From positions 186,001 through 250,000 of the forward strand of contig JAEWRY010000024.1 in the NCBI GenBank assembly GCA_023459875.1: DNA of 64,000 nucleotides, written 5' to 3'. Positions within the stretch are counted from its first letter, which is position 1; every line of letters starts with the position of its first letter. This document shows positions 34,960 through 44,040 of this stretch, piece by piece. A program made the translations under genes and the position numbers. The DNA is from Bacillota bacterium (GTDB taxonomy: Bacteria > Bacillota > Clostridia > Oscillospirales > Oscillospiraceae). Below the pieces are notes generated by a model. The model made no database searches and had not been told where the DNA came from. It saw only the letters and a program-made list of their open reading frames with translations.

Positions 34960-35450
34960 TGGAAAAAATCAGCATGTGGGTCACGGGCATTACGGCGGCG
35001 GCCATGCTGGTGGCGGTGGCGGACAGCCTGACCCCGCCCGGAACGGTAAAAAAAGTAGCCCGGTTCACGGGGGGACTGGTGCTTCTGCTGGCGGTTATAA
35101 GTCCGGTTTCCTCGCTGGATTTCGCCGCACTGTCCAGCTCCCTTGTGGAATACCGGGAGGATTTAAACCAATATCAGGCGACGGTGGGCACCGGCAGTAT
35201 TCAGGTGATGAAAATCATCATAGCGGACAAGACTTCCGCATATATTGTGGACAAGGCGGCCTCTCTTGGTGTTGTCTGCACGGCCGAGGTGACCTGTACG
35301 GTCGGGGAAGAAGATGTGCCTTATCCTTCCGCCGTCACGGTGAAAGGGAATTTTTCCGAGGCGCAGGAAGCGGCGCTGACACGGCAGATAGAAGCCGATC
35401 TGGCCATTCCCGCGTCAGAGCAGCGTTACGAGAGCGAGGAAGTAAAATGA
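34956..35450 (+). CDS. spoIIIAF: Stage III sporulation protein AF
   Basis: A 164-residue protein: two N-terminal membrane helices (ISMWVTGITAAAMLVAVADSL and FTGGLVLLLAVISPVSSL), then a soluble ring-building domain of about 100 residues (VVCTAEVTCTVGEEDVPYPSAVTVKG). ATGA overlap with spoIIIAE and with spoIIIAG indicates coupling. Typical length. Confidence 0.92.
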   Translation: MMEKISMWVTGITAAAMLVAVADSLTPPGTVKKVARFTGGLVLLLAVISPVSSLDFAALSSSLVEYREDLNQYQATVGTGSIQVMKIIIADKTSAYIVDKAASLGVVCTAEVTCTVGEEDVPYPSAVTVKGNFSEAQEAALTRQIEADLAIPASEQRYESEEVK

Positions 35451-35947
35451 ATTTGAAAGACCTTTTCGGGGAACGGACAAAGAAACTTGGTTCAGCACTT
35501 GGTAAATTCAAATATGTCTTTCTGGTCATTTTTATCGGACTGATCCTTCTGATCTGGCCGGGCCAAAAGACAAGTACCGCTGTCCAAAGCGCGGTTAGCG
35601 AACAGAAGGCCGTTTTTGATCTGGAAGGAATGGAGAAAAAAATCGCGGACGCTCTCTCGGAAATAGACGGCGCCGGGCGGGTGACCGTGGTACTCACGAT
35701 GAAGGCGGGAAGCAGACGGATGCTGGCCGAGGAGACGAGTAGCGACGACACGAGCGCGGTTTTGGTATCCAGGGGCAGCGGGTACCAGGAAACGGTGACC
35801 GTTCAGGAACTCAGCCCGCAGTATCAGGGAGCGCTGGTGGTCTGCGAGGGGGCCGGAGATCCGGCGGTGAAGCTCAAGCTGGTGGAGGCGGTATCGGCAC
35901 TCACCGGGCTTGGTTCCAATAAAATTTCTATCTGCAAGGGAAAGTGA
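35447..35947 (+). CDS. spoIIIAG: Stage III sporulation protein AG
   Basis: A 166-residue protein with one transmembrane helix (FLVIFIGLILLIWPG, about 26-40) and an intermembrane ring-forming domain (AGRVTVVLTMKAGSR ... YQGALVVCEGAGDPAVKLKLVEAVSALTGLGSNKISICK). SpoIIIAG forms a large ring in the space between mother cell and forespore. The ATG overlaps the spoIIIAF stop; a longer frame upstream runs inside spoIIIAF. Confidence 0.95.
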   Translation: MNLKDLFGERTKKLGSALGKFKYVFLVIFIGLILLIWPGQKTSTAVQSAVSEQKAVFDLEGMEKKIADALSEIDGAGRVTVVLTMKAGSRRMLAEETSSDDTSAVLVSRGSGYQETVTVQELSPQYQGALVVCEGAGDPAVKLKLVEAVSALTGLGSNKISICKGK

Positions 35948-35959
35948 GGAGTAAAGGAA

Positions 35960-36511
35960 ATGAAATTGTGGAAGCGAAACGCGGTGGTAACTGCCGTAGT
36001 TCTGTTCGTCCTGGTGGCGGTGTATCTCAACTGGTCGTATAACCGGAACCAAGACAATACGAGCGTGGGCAAAACGCTGGGCGAGGCTACTCTGGTGGGC
36101 AGCAGCAGCGGAGACTCGTCCCAGGCAAATTCCGGTACCGGCGACTCGGTGACGACGGGGTATTTTTCTGCTGCAAGGCTGAACCGGCAGCAGGCGCGGG
36201 ACAGCGCCCTGTCGCTGTTCCAGCAGGCGGCAGCGGACACGAAGGCCACCCAGAATACGCTGGACGCGGCAAACACCTCCATCCAGACCATGGCGAAAAA
36301 CACACTGGCTGAGGCGGAAATCGAAAACCTCATTACCGCCAAGGGCTATACGGACTGCGTTGCCTTTTTGGGCGAGGACAGCGCCAGCATCGTAGTAGCC
36401 GCAAAAGAGGGCGGGCTGAGCGAGGCGGATACGGCGAAAATCACGGATATCGTCATAGAACAGACCAAACTTGCGGCAAACCAGATCAAGATTATCGAAG
36501 CCAAACCGTAG
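35960..36511 (+). CDS. spoIIIAH: Stage III sporulation protein AH
   Basis: A 183-residue protein with one N-terminal membrane helix (AVVTAVVLFVLVAVYLNWSYN) and a ring-building extracellular domain resembling YscJ/FliF (EIENLITAKGYTDCVAFLGEDSASIVVAAKEGGLSEADTAKI). It binds forespore SpoIIQ or its functional replacement. Last gene of the complete eight-gene operon. Confidence 0.95.
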   Translation: MKLWKRNAVVTAVVLFVLVAVYLNWSYNRNQDNTSVGKTLGEATLVGSSSGDSSQANSGTGDSVTTGYFSAARLNRQQARDSALSLFQQAAADTKATQNTLDAANTSIQTMAKNTLAEAEIENLITAKGYTDCVAFLGEDSASIVVAAKEGGLSEADTAKITDIVIEQTKLAANQIKIIEAKP

Positions 36512-36533
36512 TCCCAAGGGCAGAAAAAAAGCT

Positions 36534-36561
36534 TTGTAATTTCTCCTTTTTGTGGTACAAT
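36534..36561 (+). promoter_or_regulatory. Promoter of the asp23-like gene
   Basis: TTGTAA (36534-36539), a 16-base spacer, TACAAT (36556-36561). Confidence 0.65.
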
Positions 36562-36604
36562 ACAAAAAAGCACTTGTAATGTACTGTAAAGGAGTGTGAA
36601 TGAT

Positions 36605-36982
36605 ATGCCCGACGGAAAAGATTACATCTCCCGCCCCGAGGAAAAGGGCAATATCCGTATCTCTGAGGAAGTGCTGGCTGTCATCGCGGCTGACGCCGCC
36701 AACGAGGTGGAAGGAGTCGGCGGCTTTAACGGAAACCTTGCCCAGCAGATCATGGGAAAGAGCCAGAAGAAGGGCATCCGGATCCTGATGGGAGACGACG
36801 CAGTGGTTCTGGAACTCGACATCCTCATCAAATACGGATATACCATTCCCGATGTGGCCCGCAAGGTCCAGGATGCGGTTATGGGGGCAGTGGAAGCCAC
36901 CAGCGGCCTTAACGTAGAGGCGGTAAACGTCACCGTGAGCGGCGTCATGTTTCCCAAAGAAACAGCCCAAACCCCCTGCTGA
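36605..36982 (+). CDS. Asp23/Gls24 family envelope stress protein
   Basis: A 125-residue Asp23-family protein (GNIRISEEVLAVIAADAANEVEGVGGFNG; LELDILIKYGYTIPDVARKVQDAVMGAVEATSGLNVEAVNVTVSGV). Such proteins sit under the membrane via partners and affect cell-wall stress. In clostridia one copy precedes nusB, as here. The ATG at 36605 is preferred over GTG 36596 by spacing from AAAGGAG. Confidence 0.92.
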   Translation: MPDGKDYISRPEEKGNIRISEEVLAVIAADAANEVEGVGGFNGNLAQQIMGKSQKKGIRILMGDDAVVLELDILIKYGYTIPDVARKVQDAVMGAVEATSGLNVEAVNVTVSGVMFPKETAQTPC

Positions 36983-36998
36983 TCTACAAAACCCGCAG

Positions 36999-37034
36999 GA
37001 GCATTGAACGCAACGCGTTCAATGCTCTTTTCTG
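36999..37034 (+). terminator. Terminator after the asp23-like gene
   Basis: GAGCATTGAACG and CGTTCAATGCTC form a perfect 12-bp stem followed by TTTTC. Confidence 0.88.
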
Positions 37035-37124
37035 CTGTTTCGCCGAAATAAAAGCTTTTCTTTTTGAATATTTTTTTGTATAATACTATAGATATACAGG
37101 ATGACTCCAAACAAGGAGGCAACT

Positions 37125-37583
37125 ATGACAAGAACCAACGCGAGAGAGCTTGCCGCTCACTTCTCCTACGAACTCGGTTTTACGGACAAGACTGCCGACG
37201 AGCTGCTCTCAGAACAGTTAAACCACGAAAGTTTCGCCCTTTTGGCGGAGGAAGAACCTCTCTATGCCGAGTTTCCCAACGAAAAACAGCGGAAATATAT
37301 CGAATCCCTAGTGAAGGGCGTCTATGAGCACGGCCCCGAGCTGGACGACTATATTTCCCGTTATGCCGTTGGCTGGAATTTCTCCCGAATCTCCCGGGTA
37401 TCCGCCGCCATCATGCGGATCGCGATGTATGAAATTTTGTATATGCAGGATATTCCCGATTCAGCCGCCATCAACGAGGCGGTGGAGATCGCCAAGGGAT
37501 ACGAGGAGCCCAAGACCGTGGCGTTTATCAACGGAATCCTGGGGGCATTCGTCCGGGCGGAGCACCCCGGGAATCCCACATGA
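37125..37583 (+). CDS. nusB: Transcription antitermination factor NusB
   Basis: A 152-residue all-helical RNA-binding protein of the rRNA antitermination complex. TRTNARELAAHFSYELGFTD and IPDSAAINEAVEIAKGY..KTVAFINGILGAF are family signatures. The ATG at 37125 follows AAGGAGG by 5 bases. TATAAT at 37079-37084 is a probable -10. First gene of a long run through recN with several overlaps. Confidence 0.94.
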   Translation: MTRTNARELAAHFSYELGFTDKTADELLSEQLNHESFALLAEEEPLYAEFPNEKQRKYIESLVKGVYEHGPELDDYISRYAVGWNFSRISRVSAAIMRIAMYEILYMQDIPDSAAINEAVEIAKGYEEPKTVAFINGILGAFVRAEHPGNPT

Positions 37584-38515
37584 CCGTTCTGGGCCTCGAC
37601 ACCAGCAACTATACCACCTCGGCGGCGCTCTTTGACGGTGCAGAGGGCTTTAGCCTGGGAAAGCTCCTGGAAGTGCCCGAGGGCGCCCTGGGCCTCCGGC
37701 AGAGCGACGCTCTCTTTCAGCATGTCAAACGGCTTCCCGGTCTGTTTCATGAGCTGCGCGGGAAGGGGAAGCTGAGTAATATTGAAGCCGTGGGGGCCTC
37801 CACCAGACCAAGAGAGGTGGAAGGCTCCTATATGCCGTGTTTTCTCGCGGGGGAGTCGGTTGGCCGCATTCTGGCGGATACGCTGGGCGTGCCCTTTTTC
37901 CCCTGTTCCCATCAGCAGTGCCATTTGGCCGCCGCCGCCTGGTCGGCGGGAAGGGCGGAGCTGCTCCTGAGGCCCTTTCTCGCATGGCACCTCTCGGGCG
38001 GGACCACAGAGCTCCTTCTGGCGGAGCCGGAGGGAGGAATGCCGCGGGCAACCAAGCTGGGAGGTACCAGCGATATTTCCGCCGGACAGCTCATCGACCG
38101 GACGGGAAAGCTGCTGAATCTGGCCTTTCCCGCGGGAAAGGCCCTTGACGCGCTCGCGGAACAGTCGAACAAAGATACCTGCTTTTCGGTTAAAGTTCAC
38201 GAGCTTACCTTCTCGCTTTCGGGCATGGAAAATCAAACCCAGGCCATGATAGAAAAGGGAGTTTCCGGCTGTGAGACCGCCCGTTTTGTCCTATGTACGC
38301 TCTCCAATCTGCTTATTCGGGTGACGCGGGAGGCACAGAGGCGCTATCCCGGTCTGCCGGTGCTCTGTTCCGGCGGGGTTTCTTCCAACCGGCTGCTGCG
38401 AGGGCGGATGACGGAAGAGTGCGGCGCGGTGTTCGCTCAGCCGGAATATGCCGCCGACAACGCCATGGGGACCGCGATTCTCGCTTATCGGGCTCTGGAA
38501 GGGGGCAAAGGCTGA
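37580..38515 (+). CDS. TsaD-like ASKHA-family paralogue
   Basis: A 311-residue protein of the Kae1/TsaD family (LGLDTSNYTTSAALFDG, ASTRPREVEGSYMPCF, HLSGGTTELLL, GKALDALAE, CSGGVSSN). True TsaD has HxEGH as metal ligands; here the place reads SHQQCHLAA, keeping both histidines with different residues between. Clostridia carry such a second copy between nusB and xseA; its role is not known and it may not make t6A. Overlaps nusB by 4 bases and xseA by 1 base. Confidence 0.85.
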   Translation: MTVLGLDTSNYTTSAALFDGAEGFSLGKLLEVPEGALGLRQSDALFQHVKRLPGLFHELRGKGKLSNIEAVGASTRPREVEGSYMPCFLAGESVGRILADTLGVPFFPCSHQQCHLAAAAWSAGRAELLLRPFLAWHLSGGTTELLLAEPEGGMPRATKLGGTSDISAGQLIDRTGKLLNLAFPAGKALDALAEQSNKDTCFSVKVHELTFSLSGMENQTQAMIEKGVSGCETARFVLCTLSNLLIRVTREAQRRYPGLPVLCSGGVSSNRLLRGRMTEECGAVFAQPEYAADNAMGTAILAYRALEGGKG

Positions 38516-39717
38516 TGGAGCACCGCCCTATTCTATCCGTTTCCCAGGTAAACACATATATCAAAAATCTATTGGACGGGGACGGAAACCTATCCGGTCT
38601 TTTTGTGCGCGGCGAGATTTCAAACTACAAGGTCTATCCCTCGGGGCATTGCTACTTTTCGCTTAAGGACGCGGAAGGGATTCTCCGGGCGGTGATTTTC
38701 CGCAGAGAGGCGTCCGCGCTCCGGTTTCAGCCGCAAAACGGCATGAAAGTTATCGCCTTCGGGCGCGTGACCGCCTTTCCCCGGGACGGGCAATACCAGC
38801 TCTATTGTTCCCGCCTTATGCCCGACGGGGTAGGGGACCTGCACATCGCTTTCGAGCAGCTTAAGGAAAAGCTGAGAGGGGAGGGCCTCTTTGCCCCCAC
38901 TCATAAAAAGCCTATTCCTGCCTACCCCCAGCGGATCGTGCTCATCACCTCGCCTGCGGGCGCGGCGGTGCGCGACATGATCCGGGTACTGGGCGCCCGT
39001 TGGCCTTCAGCCTGGGTGCGTCTTCTCCCGGTGAGGGTCCAAGGTGCGGAAGCGCCCTCAGAACTCTCGGCCGCCCTTCGCTTTGCCAATGAAAACGATT
39101 TGGGTGATCTCATCATTCTCGGACGGGGCGGAGGCTCCATGGAAGACCTCTGGGCCTTTAACGACGAAGGCGTTGCCCGCGCCATTTTTACCTCGCGCAT
39201 TCCGGTCATCTCAGCCGTGGGGCATGAGACCGACGTGACGATATCGGACTTCGCAGCCGATCTGAGGGCGGCGACGCCCTCCAACGGCGCGGAGCTGGCC
39301 GTACCGGACAGAAAAGAGATTCTGGACAGGCTTTCCCATCTGAAAGCGCGTCTTAACCGCGGCGAATCCCGCGTAATTTCCGAGGCCAGAAGCAGACTAA
39401 TCAGATGCGCCGCGAGCCGCGCCCTGACAAGTCCGGAAAACTACCTGAGGGATAAGCGCCTTTTGCTCGATTACCAGAGCCGCCGCCTGGCACATGGCCT
39501 GGACTCCTCTCTTAACCGTCAGAAGACCCATTTGGGCAGGCTTTCCGCAGCCCTTGACGCCATGAGCCCCCTTAAAGTGCTGGGACGAGGTTATTCGATT
39601 GCCAGGGGGGAGAGCGGCCTCATCCTCACCGATGCCGATCAGGTGAAGGCGGGGGAGAGGCTTGCATTGCGCCTGGCGCGCGGTACGCTTACCTGTCTTG
39701 TGGAAGGAAAGGAGTAG
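38515..39717 (+). CDS. xseA: Exodeoxyribonuclease VII large subunit
   Basis: A 400-residue nuclease subunit: N-terminal OB fold (VSQVNTYIKNLLDGDGNLSGLFVRGEISNYK, GHCYFSLKD), then the catalytic domain (RIVLITSPAGAAVRDMIRVL, IILGRGGGSMEDLWAFNDE, PVISAVGHETDVTISDFAADLRAATPSNGAEL) and a coiled coil. Degrades single-stranded DNA with XseB. The ATG overlaps the previous stop. A longer upstream frame exists but lies in the TsaD-like gene. Confidence 0.96.
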   Translation: MEHRPILSVSQVNTYIKNLLDGDGNLSGLFVRGEISNYKVYPSGHCYFSLKDAEGILRAVIFRREASALRFQPQNGMKVIAFGRVTAFPRDGQYQLYCSRLMPDGVGDLHIAFEQLKEKLRGEGLFAPTHKKPIPAYPQRIVLITSPAGAAVRDMIRVLGARWPSAWVRLLPVRVQGAEAPSELSAALRFANENDLGDLIILGRGGGSMEDLWAFNDEGVARAIFTSRIPVISAVGHETDVTISDFAADLRAATPSNGAELAVPDRKEILDRLSHLKARLNRGESRVISEARSRLIRCAASRALTSPENYLRDKRLLLDYQSRRLAHGLDSSLNRQKTHLGRLSAALDAMSPLKVLGRGYSIARGESGLILTDADQVKAGERLALRLARGTLTCLVEGKE

Positions 39718-39724
39718 GAAGAAG

Positions 39725-39958
39725 ATGGCCGAGAGTAAATTCTCCTTCGAGCAGGCCATGGCTCGACTGGAACAGATCGTAACGCAGCTGGAGAAGGGGG
39801 ACGCTCCCCTGGAGGAATCCCTTTCCCTTTTCGAGGAGGGGTCCAGGCTCATGAAAAAGTGCGCCGGACTTCTGGATAAGGCCGAGCAAAAGGTGACCAA
39901 ACTCACCAGTTCCGCCGACGGTAAGGAGACGGAAACTCCCTTTCAAAGCGAGGAGTAA
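39725..39958 (+). CDS. xseB: Exodeoxyribonuclease VII small subunit
   Basis: A 77-residue helical protein (FSFEQAMARLEQIVTQLEKGDAPLEESLSLFEEGSRLMKKC) that binds XseA. Follows xseA by 7 bases with GGAAGAAG as ribosome site. Normal length. Confidence 0.95.
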   Translation: MAESKFSFEQAMARLEQIVTQLEKGDAPLEESLSLFEEGSRLMKKCAGLLDKAEQKVTKLTSSADGKETETPFQSEE

Positions 39959-39963
39959 TGCCA

Positions 39964-40845
39964 ATGGACTGGAAACAGGAATATATGTGCTGCGTAGAGT
40001 TGGTAGAGAAGGCTCTGGGCACTTGCTTTACTCAGAATGCCTCCTACCGGACCCTGCTTGACGCGATGAGATACAGCCTTCTTGCGGGTGGCAAGCGGAT
40101 CCGCCCGGTCCTCACCCTCAAGTTCTGCGAGGCTTCCGGCGGCGACGTCGCGCTCGCCCTGCCCTTCGCCTGCGCCGTGGAAATGATCCATACGTATTCT
40201 CTCATCCATGATGACCTGCCCTGTATGGATAACGACGATCTGCGCCGCGGCAAGCCCACCAACCACAGAATATATGGAGAGTACACGGCTACCCTCGCCG
40301 GGGACGCCCTCCAGGCTGCGGCTTTCGAGACGCTTTTTTCCGCAAAGCTGCCGCCGGAAGTCACCCTGGAGGCGGGCAGAGTGCTTGCCGCCGCCGCGGG
40401 TGAACAGGGAATGTGCGGCGGGCAGTATCTGGACATGGCGGGAGAGGGGAAGACTCTTACGCTTGAGGGAATCCGGGAGCTTCAGACGCTGAAAACCGGC
40501 GCCCTGCTCCGGGCGGCCTGCGTCATGGGCGTGGTCGCTGCGGGAATCAAAAGCGGCGGCGCAAAGATCATTGCCGCGGAGCGCTACGCCTCCGCCCTGG
40601 GCCTTGCCTTTCAGATCAGGGACGATATCCTGGACCGCACCGCCACCGCCGAGGCAATGGGAAAGAGCGTCGGTTCGGATGTAGAAAGCGGGAAAGCTAC
40701 CTTTGTTTCTCTCCTGGGCGTAGAGGCCTGCCAGGAACTGGTCCTTCGGAAGACGGAGGAAGCGAAGACCGCGATTTCCGGCGTTTTTCAGAATCCGGAA
40801 TTTCTATGCCGGATGGCAGATCAGCTGGCAAGCCGGAAAAAATAG
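39964..40845 (+). CDS. ispA: Farnesyl diphosphate synthase-type prenyltransferase
   Basis: A 293-residue trans-prenyl synthase condensing isopentenyl diphosphate with allylic primers. The first Asp-rich motif is HDDLPCMDNDDLRRGKP (DDxx(xx)D), the second is FQIRDDILD. LLAGGKRIRPVL binds substrate. The ATG at 39964 has GAGGAG 8 bases upstream; the ATG at 39958 is too close. Located with dxs for isoprenoid supply. Confidence 0.94.
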   Translation: MDWKQEYMCCVELVEKALGTCFTQNASYRTLLDAMRYSLLAGGKRIRPVLTLKFCEASGGDVALALPFACAVEMIHTYSLIHDDLPCMDNDDLRRGKPTNHRIYGEYTATLAGDALQAAAFETLFSAKLPPEVTLEAGRVLAAAAGEQGMCGGQYLDMAGEGKTLTLEGIRELQTLKTGALLRAACVMGVVAAGIKSGGAKIIAAERYASALGLAFQIRDDILDRTATAEAMGKSVGSDVESGKATFVSLLGVEACQELVLRKTEEAKTAISGVFQNPEFLCRMADQLASRKK

Positions 40846-40855
40846 GAGTGTTTTT

Positions 40856-41326
40856 GTGAAGTATATCAATTACGTCAGACTGATGACCGGCAATCTTATT
40901 TTGGACCTGTCCATCTTCGCGTGGCTTACCGCTCAGATCATCAAGGTAGTCGTGGTGCTTATCACAAAGAAGAAGCTGGACATTCACTATATTATCAGCA
41001 GCGGGGGTATGCCCAGCTCCCACGCCGCTTTTGTGTGCACCTGCGCCACAACCACCGGAAAAATGTACGGCTGGTACTCTCCGATGTTTGCGATTGCCAC
41101 CGTTTTGGCCATCATTGTCATGTATGACGCCGCCAATGTCCGCAAGGCGGCGGGGGAACAGGCAAAGATCCTCAACTATATGATGGAGCACTGGACAGAG
41201 ATGCCGCCGGCAATCTTCGGCAAAGAGCTCAAGGAGCTTCTGGGACACACACCGCTTCAGGTGTTTTTCGGGGCTATTCTGGGTATTGTCATCGGCCTTG
41301 CCGGTCCCGCCCTCTTAATAAAATAG
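40856..41326 (+). CDS. Divergent PAP2 family membrane protein (YuiD-like)
   Basis: A 156-residue membrane protein of the divergent PAP2 / DUF212 group. ISSGGMPSSHAAFVCTCATT and MYDAANVRKAAGEQAKILNYM hold the SGxxSxH phosphatase-like signature. About four hydrophobic segments. GTG start after AGGAG. In clostridia it often sits between ispA and dxs, suggesting a lipid- or prenyl-phosphate role, not proven. Confidence 0.85.
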   Translation: MKYINYVRLMTGNLILDLSIFAWLTAQIIKVVVVLITKKKLDIHYIISSGGMPSSHAAFVCTCATTTGKMYGWYSPMFAIATVLAIIVMYDAANVRKAAGEQAKILNYMMEHWTEMPPAIFGKELKELLGHTPLQVFFGAILGIVIGLAGPALLIK

Positions 41327-41384
41327 CGCGTTTATATTTGCTTTATAAATCGAAATTCCCCCGTTGAAAGAGGTAACCAAATCT

Positions 41385-43232
41385 GTGAGTTTTTCAAAAA
41401 GCATTCCTGATCTGCACAGCATCAGCGACAGCGAAGCCCAGGAGCTCTGCGGCGAACTGAGAAGCGCGCTTATTACCACCGTCGCCCATACCGGCGGTCA
41501 TCTGGCGTCAAACCTGGGTGTTGTGGAGCTTACCGTTGCCATTCACCGGGTGTTTGACACCGGAACCGACCGGCTTGTGTTTGACGTGGGACATCAGTGC
41601 TATACGCATAAGATATTGACGGGCCGAGGCGCCGTCATCGATACTCTACGCTCCTTCGGCGGCATCTCCGGCTATCCCAAGCCCTGCGAGTCGCCTCACG
41701 ACGCGTTTGTGGCCGGCCACGCCTCCAACTCGGTGTCCGTAGCGCTAGGCATGGCGAGGGCGAGAACCCTGCTGGAAAAGAACTACAGCGTCCTCGCACT
41801 CATCGGCGACGGAGCCCTTACCGGAGGGCTCGCCTATGAGGGACTTTCCGACGCCGGAGAAAGCGGCGAGCCTCTCATCATCATACTTAACGACAACGGG
41901 ATGTCCATCACCAAAAATGTGGGCGGCGTTGCCCAGTACCTGGCCCACCAGCGGCTGAAGCCGCAATATATCCGGTTCAGGGCAGCCTACCGGAAGCTGG
42001 CGAATATCCTGCCCTTCGGTCATCATCTTTACCGCTTTACCCATAAGGTAAAAACCGCCATCAAAAGCGCCCTGCTCCCGTGCAGCATGTTCGAGGATAT
42101 GGGGTTTCTCTATCTGGGGCCTGTTTCCGGCCACGATATAAGCGGCCTTACCCGGCTTTTACGCTACGCGAAGGAGCTCAAAGCCCCCGTTCTGCTCCAT
42201 ATCAGGACCACTAAGGGGTACGGATATCAGCCTTCGGTGGAAAATCCGGATTTCTACCACGGCGTTTCCCCCTTCGCGGAGGAGACCGGCCTCGCGCTCA
42301 AACCGTCCAAACCCGGTTTTTCCGACGCCTTCGGCGAGGCCGTGTGCCGGCTTGCTTTGGGCGACAGGCGCATCTGCGCCGTCACAGCGGCGATGCAGAC
42401 GGGGACGGGGCTGGAGCAGTTCTCAAAAAAATTCCCCACACGCTTTTTTGACGTGGGGATTGCCGAGGGCCACGCGGTGACCATGGCCGCCGGCATGGCC
42501 AAGCAGGGGATCATCCCCGTGTTTGCGGTCTACTCCTCTTTCCTGCAGAGGGGCTACGATATGCTGATCCACGACGTTGCCATTCAGGGGCTTCACGTGG
42601 TTTTTGCCATAGACCGGGCCGGGCTGGTGGGAGAGGACGGCGAGACCCATCACGGTATTTTCGACGTTGCCTATCTCCATACCGTCCCCGGTATGACCGT
42701 CTACTGCCCCGCTTCCTTCGACGAGCTTGGCATCATGCTCTCCGAGGCCGTCTACAAGGTGCCGGGGCCGGTGGCTGTCCGCTACCCACGGGGCGGAGAG
42801 GGAGCCTATACCGGAGCCAGCACGAAGAAAGCCCTTGTCCTGCGCGGGGGAAACGACATCACCATGGTGGGGTACGGCACCCTGATCAACAATATTATGG
42901 CCGCCGCCGAGAAGCTGGAAGCGGAAGACATTCACGCGGAGGTCATCAAGCTGGGCACCGTCCAGCCCATCGACTGGGATACCCTGCGCGCCTCCCTTGC
43001 GAAGACCCGCCGCCTTCTGGTCGCGGAAGACAGCGTCGCCATGGGCAGCGTCGGGGAGCGCATCGCGGCGTGGCTTTCGCAGAACCTGATAAGGCTTGAC
43101 AGTGTGACGCTCTGCAGCTGCGGGAGCGGATTCGTTACCCACGGAACGGTTCCCCAGCTTTGCAGGCTGAAGGGTCTGGACGCGGAATCCCTGCGCCGCC
43201 GGGTGATGGAGGTTTGCTCACGTGACGAGTAA
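41385..43232 (+). CDS. dxs: 1-deoxy-D-xylulose-5-phosphate synthase
   Basis: Thiamine diphosphate enzyme opening the MEP isoprenoid pathway from pyruvate and glyceraldehyde 3-phosphate. About 615 residues: TPP site GDGALTGGLAYEGLSDAG (near 141), FEDMGFLYLGPVSGHD, the central domain with DVGIAEGHAVTMAAGMA, and the C-terminal transketolase domain. GTG 41385 is chosen, with AAAGAGGT 10 bases upstream; a TTG at 41364 is the alternative. Overlaps tlyA by 11 bases. Confidence 0.95.
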   Translation: MSFSKSIPDLHSISDSEAQELCGELRSALITTVAHTGGHLASNLGVVELTVAIHRVFDTGTDRLVFDVGHQCYTHKILTGRGAVIDTLRSFGGISGYPKPCESPHDAFVAGHASNSVSVALGMARARTLLEKNYSVLALIGDGALTGGLAYEGLSDAGESGEPLIIILNDNGMSITKNVGGVAQYLAHQRLKPQYIRFRAAYRKLANILPFGHHLYRFTHKVKTAIKSALLPCSMFEDMGFLYLGPVSGHDISGLTRLLRYAKELKAPVLLHIRTTKGYGYQPSVENPDFYHGVSPFAEETGLALKPSKPGFSDAFGEAVCRLALGDRRICAVTAAMQTGTGLEQFSKKFPTRFFDVGIAEGHAVTMAAGMAKQGIIPVFAVYSSFLQRGYDMLIHDVAIQGLHVVFAIDRAGLVGEDGETHHGIFDVAYLHTVPGMTVYCPASFDELGIMLSEAVYKVPGPVAVRYPRGGEGAYTGASTKKALVLRGGNDITMVGYGTLINNIMAAAEKLEAEDIHAEVIKLGTVQPIDWDTLRASLAKTRRLLVAEDSVAMGSVGERIAAWLSQNLIRLDSVTLCSCGSGFVTHGTVPQLCRLKGLDAESLRRRVMEVCSRDE

Positions 43233-44040
43233 AAAGCGGCTGGACGTGCTCCTCTTCGAACTGGGCTATTTTGAAAGCCGGCAGAAGGCTCTGGCCGCCA
43301 TTATGTCCGGCGAGGTCTACGTGGAGGGGCAGAGAGTTTTAAAGGCAGGGACTCCGGTGGTTGAAACCGCAAAAATAGAGGTACGGTCCAGCCAGCTCTC
43401 CTTTGTGAGCCGCGGAGGGCTCAAGCTCCAAAAAGCCATCGATGCCTTTTCCCTTACCCTTACAGGAGCGGTGGCGGCCGATATCGGGGCTTCCACCGGC
43501 GGCTTCACCGACTGTATGCTGCGAAGCGGCGCTGTCAAGGTGTACGCCGTGGACGTTGGCTACGGACAGCTGGCATGGAGCCTGCGCAGCGATACCAGGG
43601 TGGTCTGCCTGGAGCGCACCAACGCCCGCTATTTAACAGGGGAGCAGATTCCGGAAAAGCTCGATTTCGCCTCTATCGACGTTTCTTTTATCTCGCTCAA
43701 GCTGATCCTGCCCGCCCTTCGCCCGCTGATGGGACCCGCCGGAGAGGTGGTATGTTTGGTCAAGCCTCAGTTTGAAGCGGGGAAGGACAAGGTGGGGAAA
43801 AAGGGTGTTGTGAGGGACCCGGCCGTGCATCTGGAGGTGCTGGAACATTTCCTTGAGCACGCGGCGGATGCAGATTTTACTGTAAAGGGCATTACCTTTT
43901 CACCAATTCGGGGGCCGGAAGGCAATATAGAGTATCTGGGTTATCTTGCCGCCGGAAGCCAAGATACGTATCAGGGCGAAGAGCTGGACAGGATCGTGGA
44001 GCAATCTCACAGGGAGCTGAAGGAGAAAGAGAATTTATGA
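43222..44040 (+). CDS. TlyA family RNA methyltransferase
   Basis: A 272-residue protein: S4 RNA-binding domain at the N-terminus (KRLDVLLFELGYFESRQKALAAIMSGEVYVEG), then an FtsJ-like SAM methyltransferase (VAADIGASTGGFTDCMLRSGA, FASIDVSFISLKLILPAL, LVKPQFEAGKDKVGKKGVVRD). TlyA proteins 2'-O-methylate cytidines in rRNA. GTG start; overlaps nadK by 4 bases. Confidence 0.93.
   Translation: MTSKKRLDVLLFELGYFESRQKALAAIMSGEVYVEGQRVLKAGTPVVETAKIEVRSSQLSFVSRGGLKLQKAIDAFSLTLTGAVAADIGASTGGFTDCMLRSGAVKVYAVDVGYGQLAWSLRSDTRVVCLERTNARYLTGEQIPEKLDFASIDVSFISLKLILPALRPLMGPAGEVVCLVKPQFEAGKDKVGKKGVVRDPAVHLEVLEHFLEHAADADFTVKGITFSPIRGPEGNIEYLGYLAAGSQDTYQGEELDRIVEQSHRELKEKENL

Noticed and set aside
35492..36970. 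Minus-strand open frame opposite spoIIIAG, spoIIIAH and the asp23-like gene
   Set aside because: No recognisable domain, and all three plus-strand genes are clear family members with good starts.
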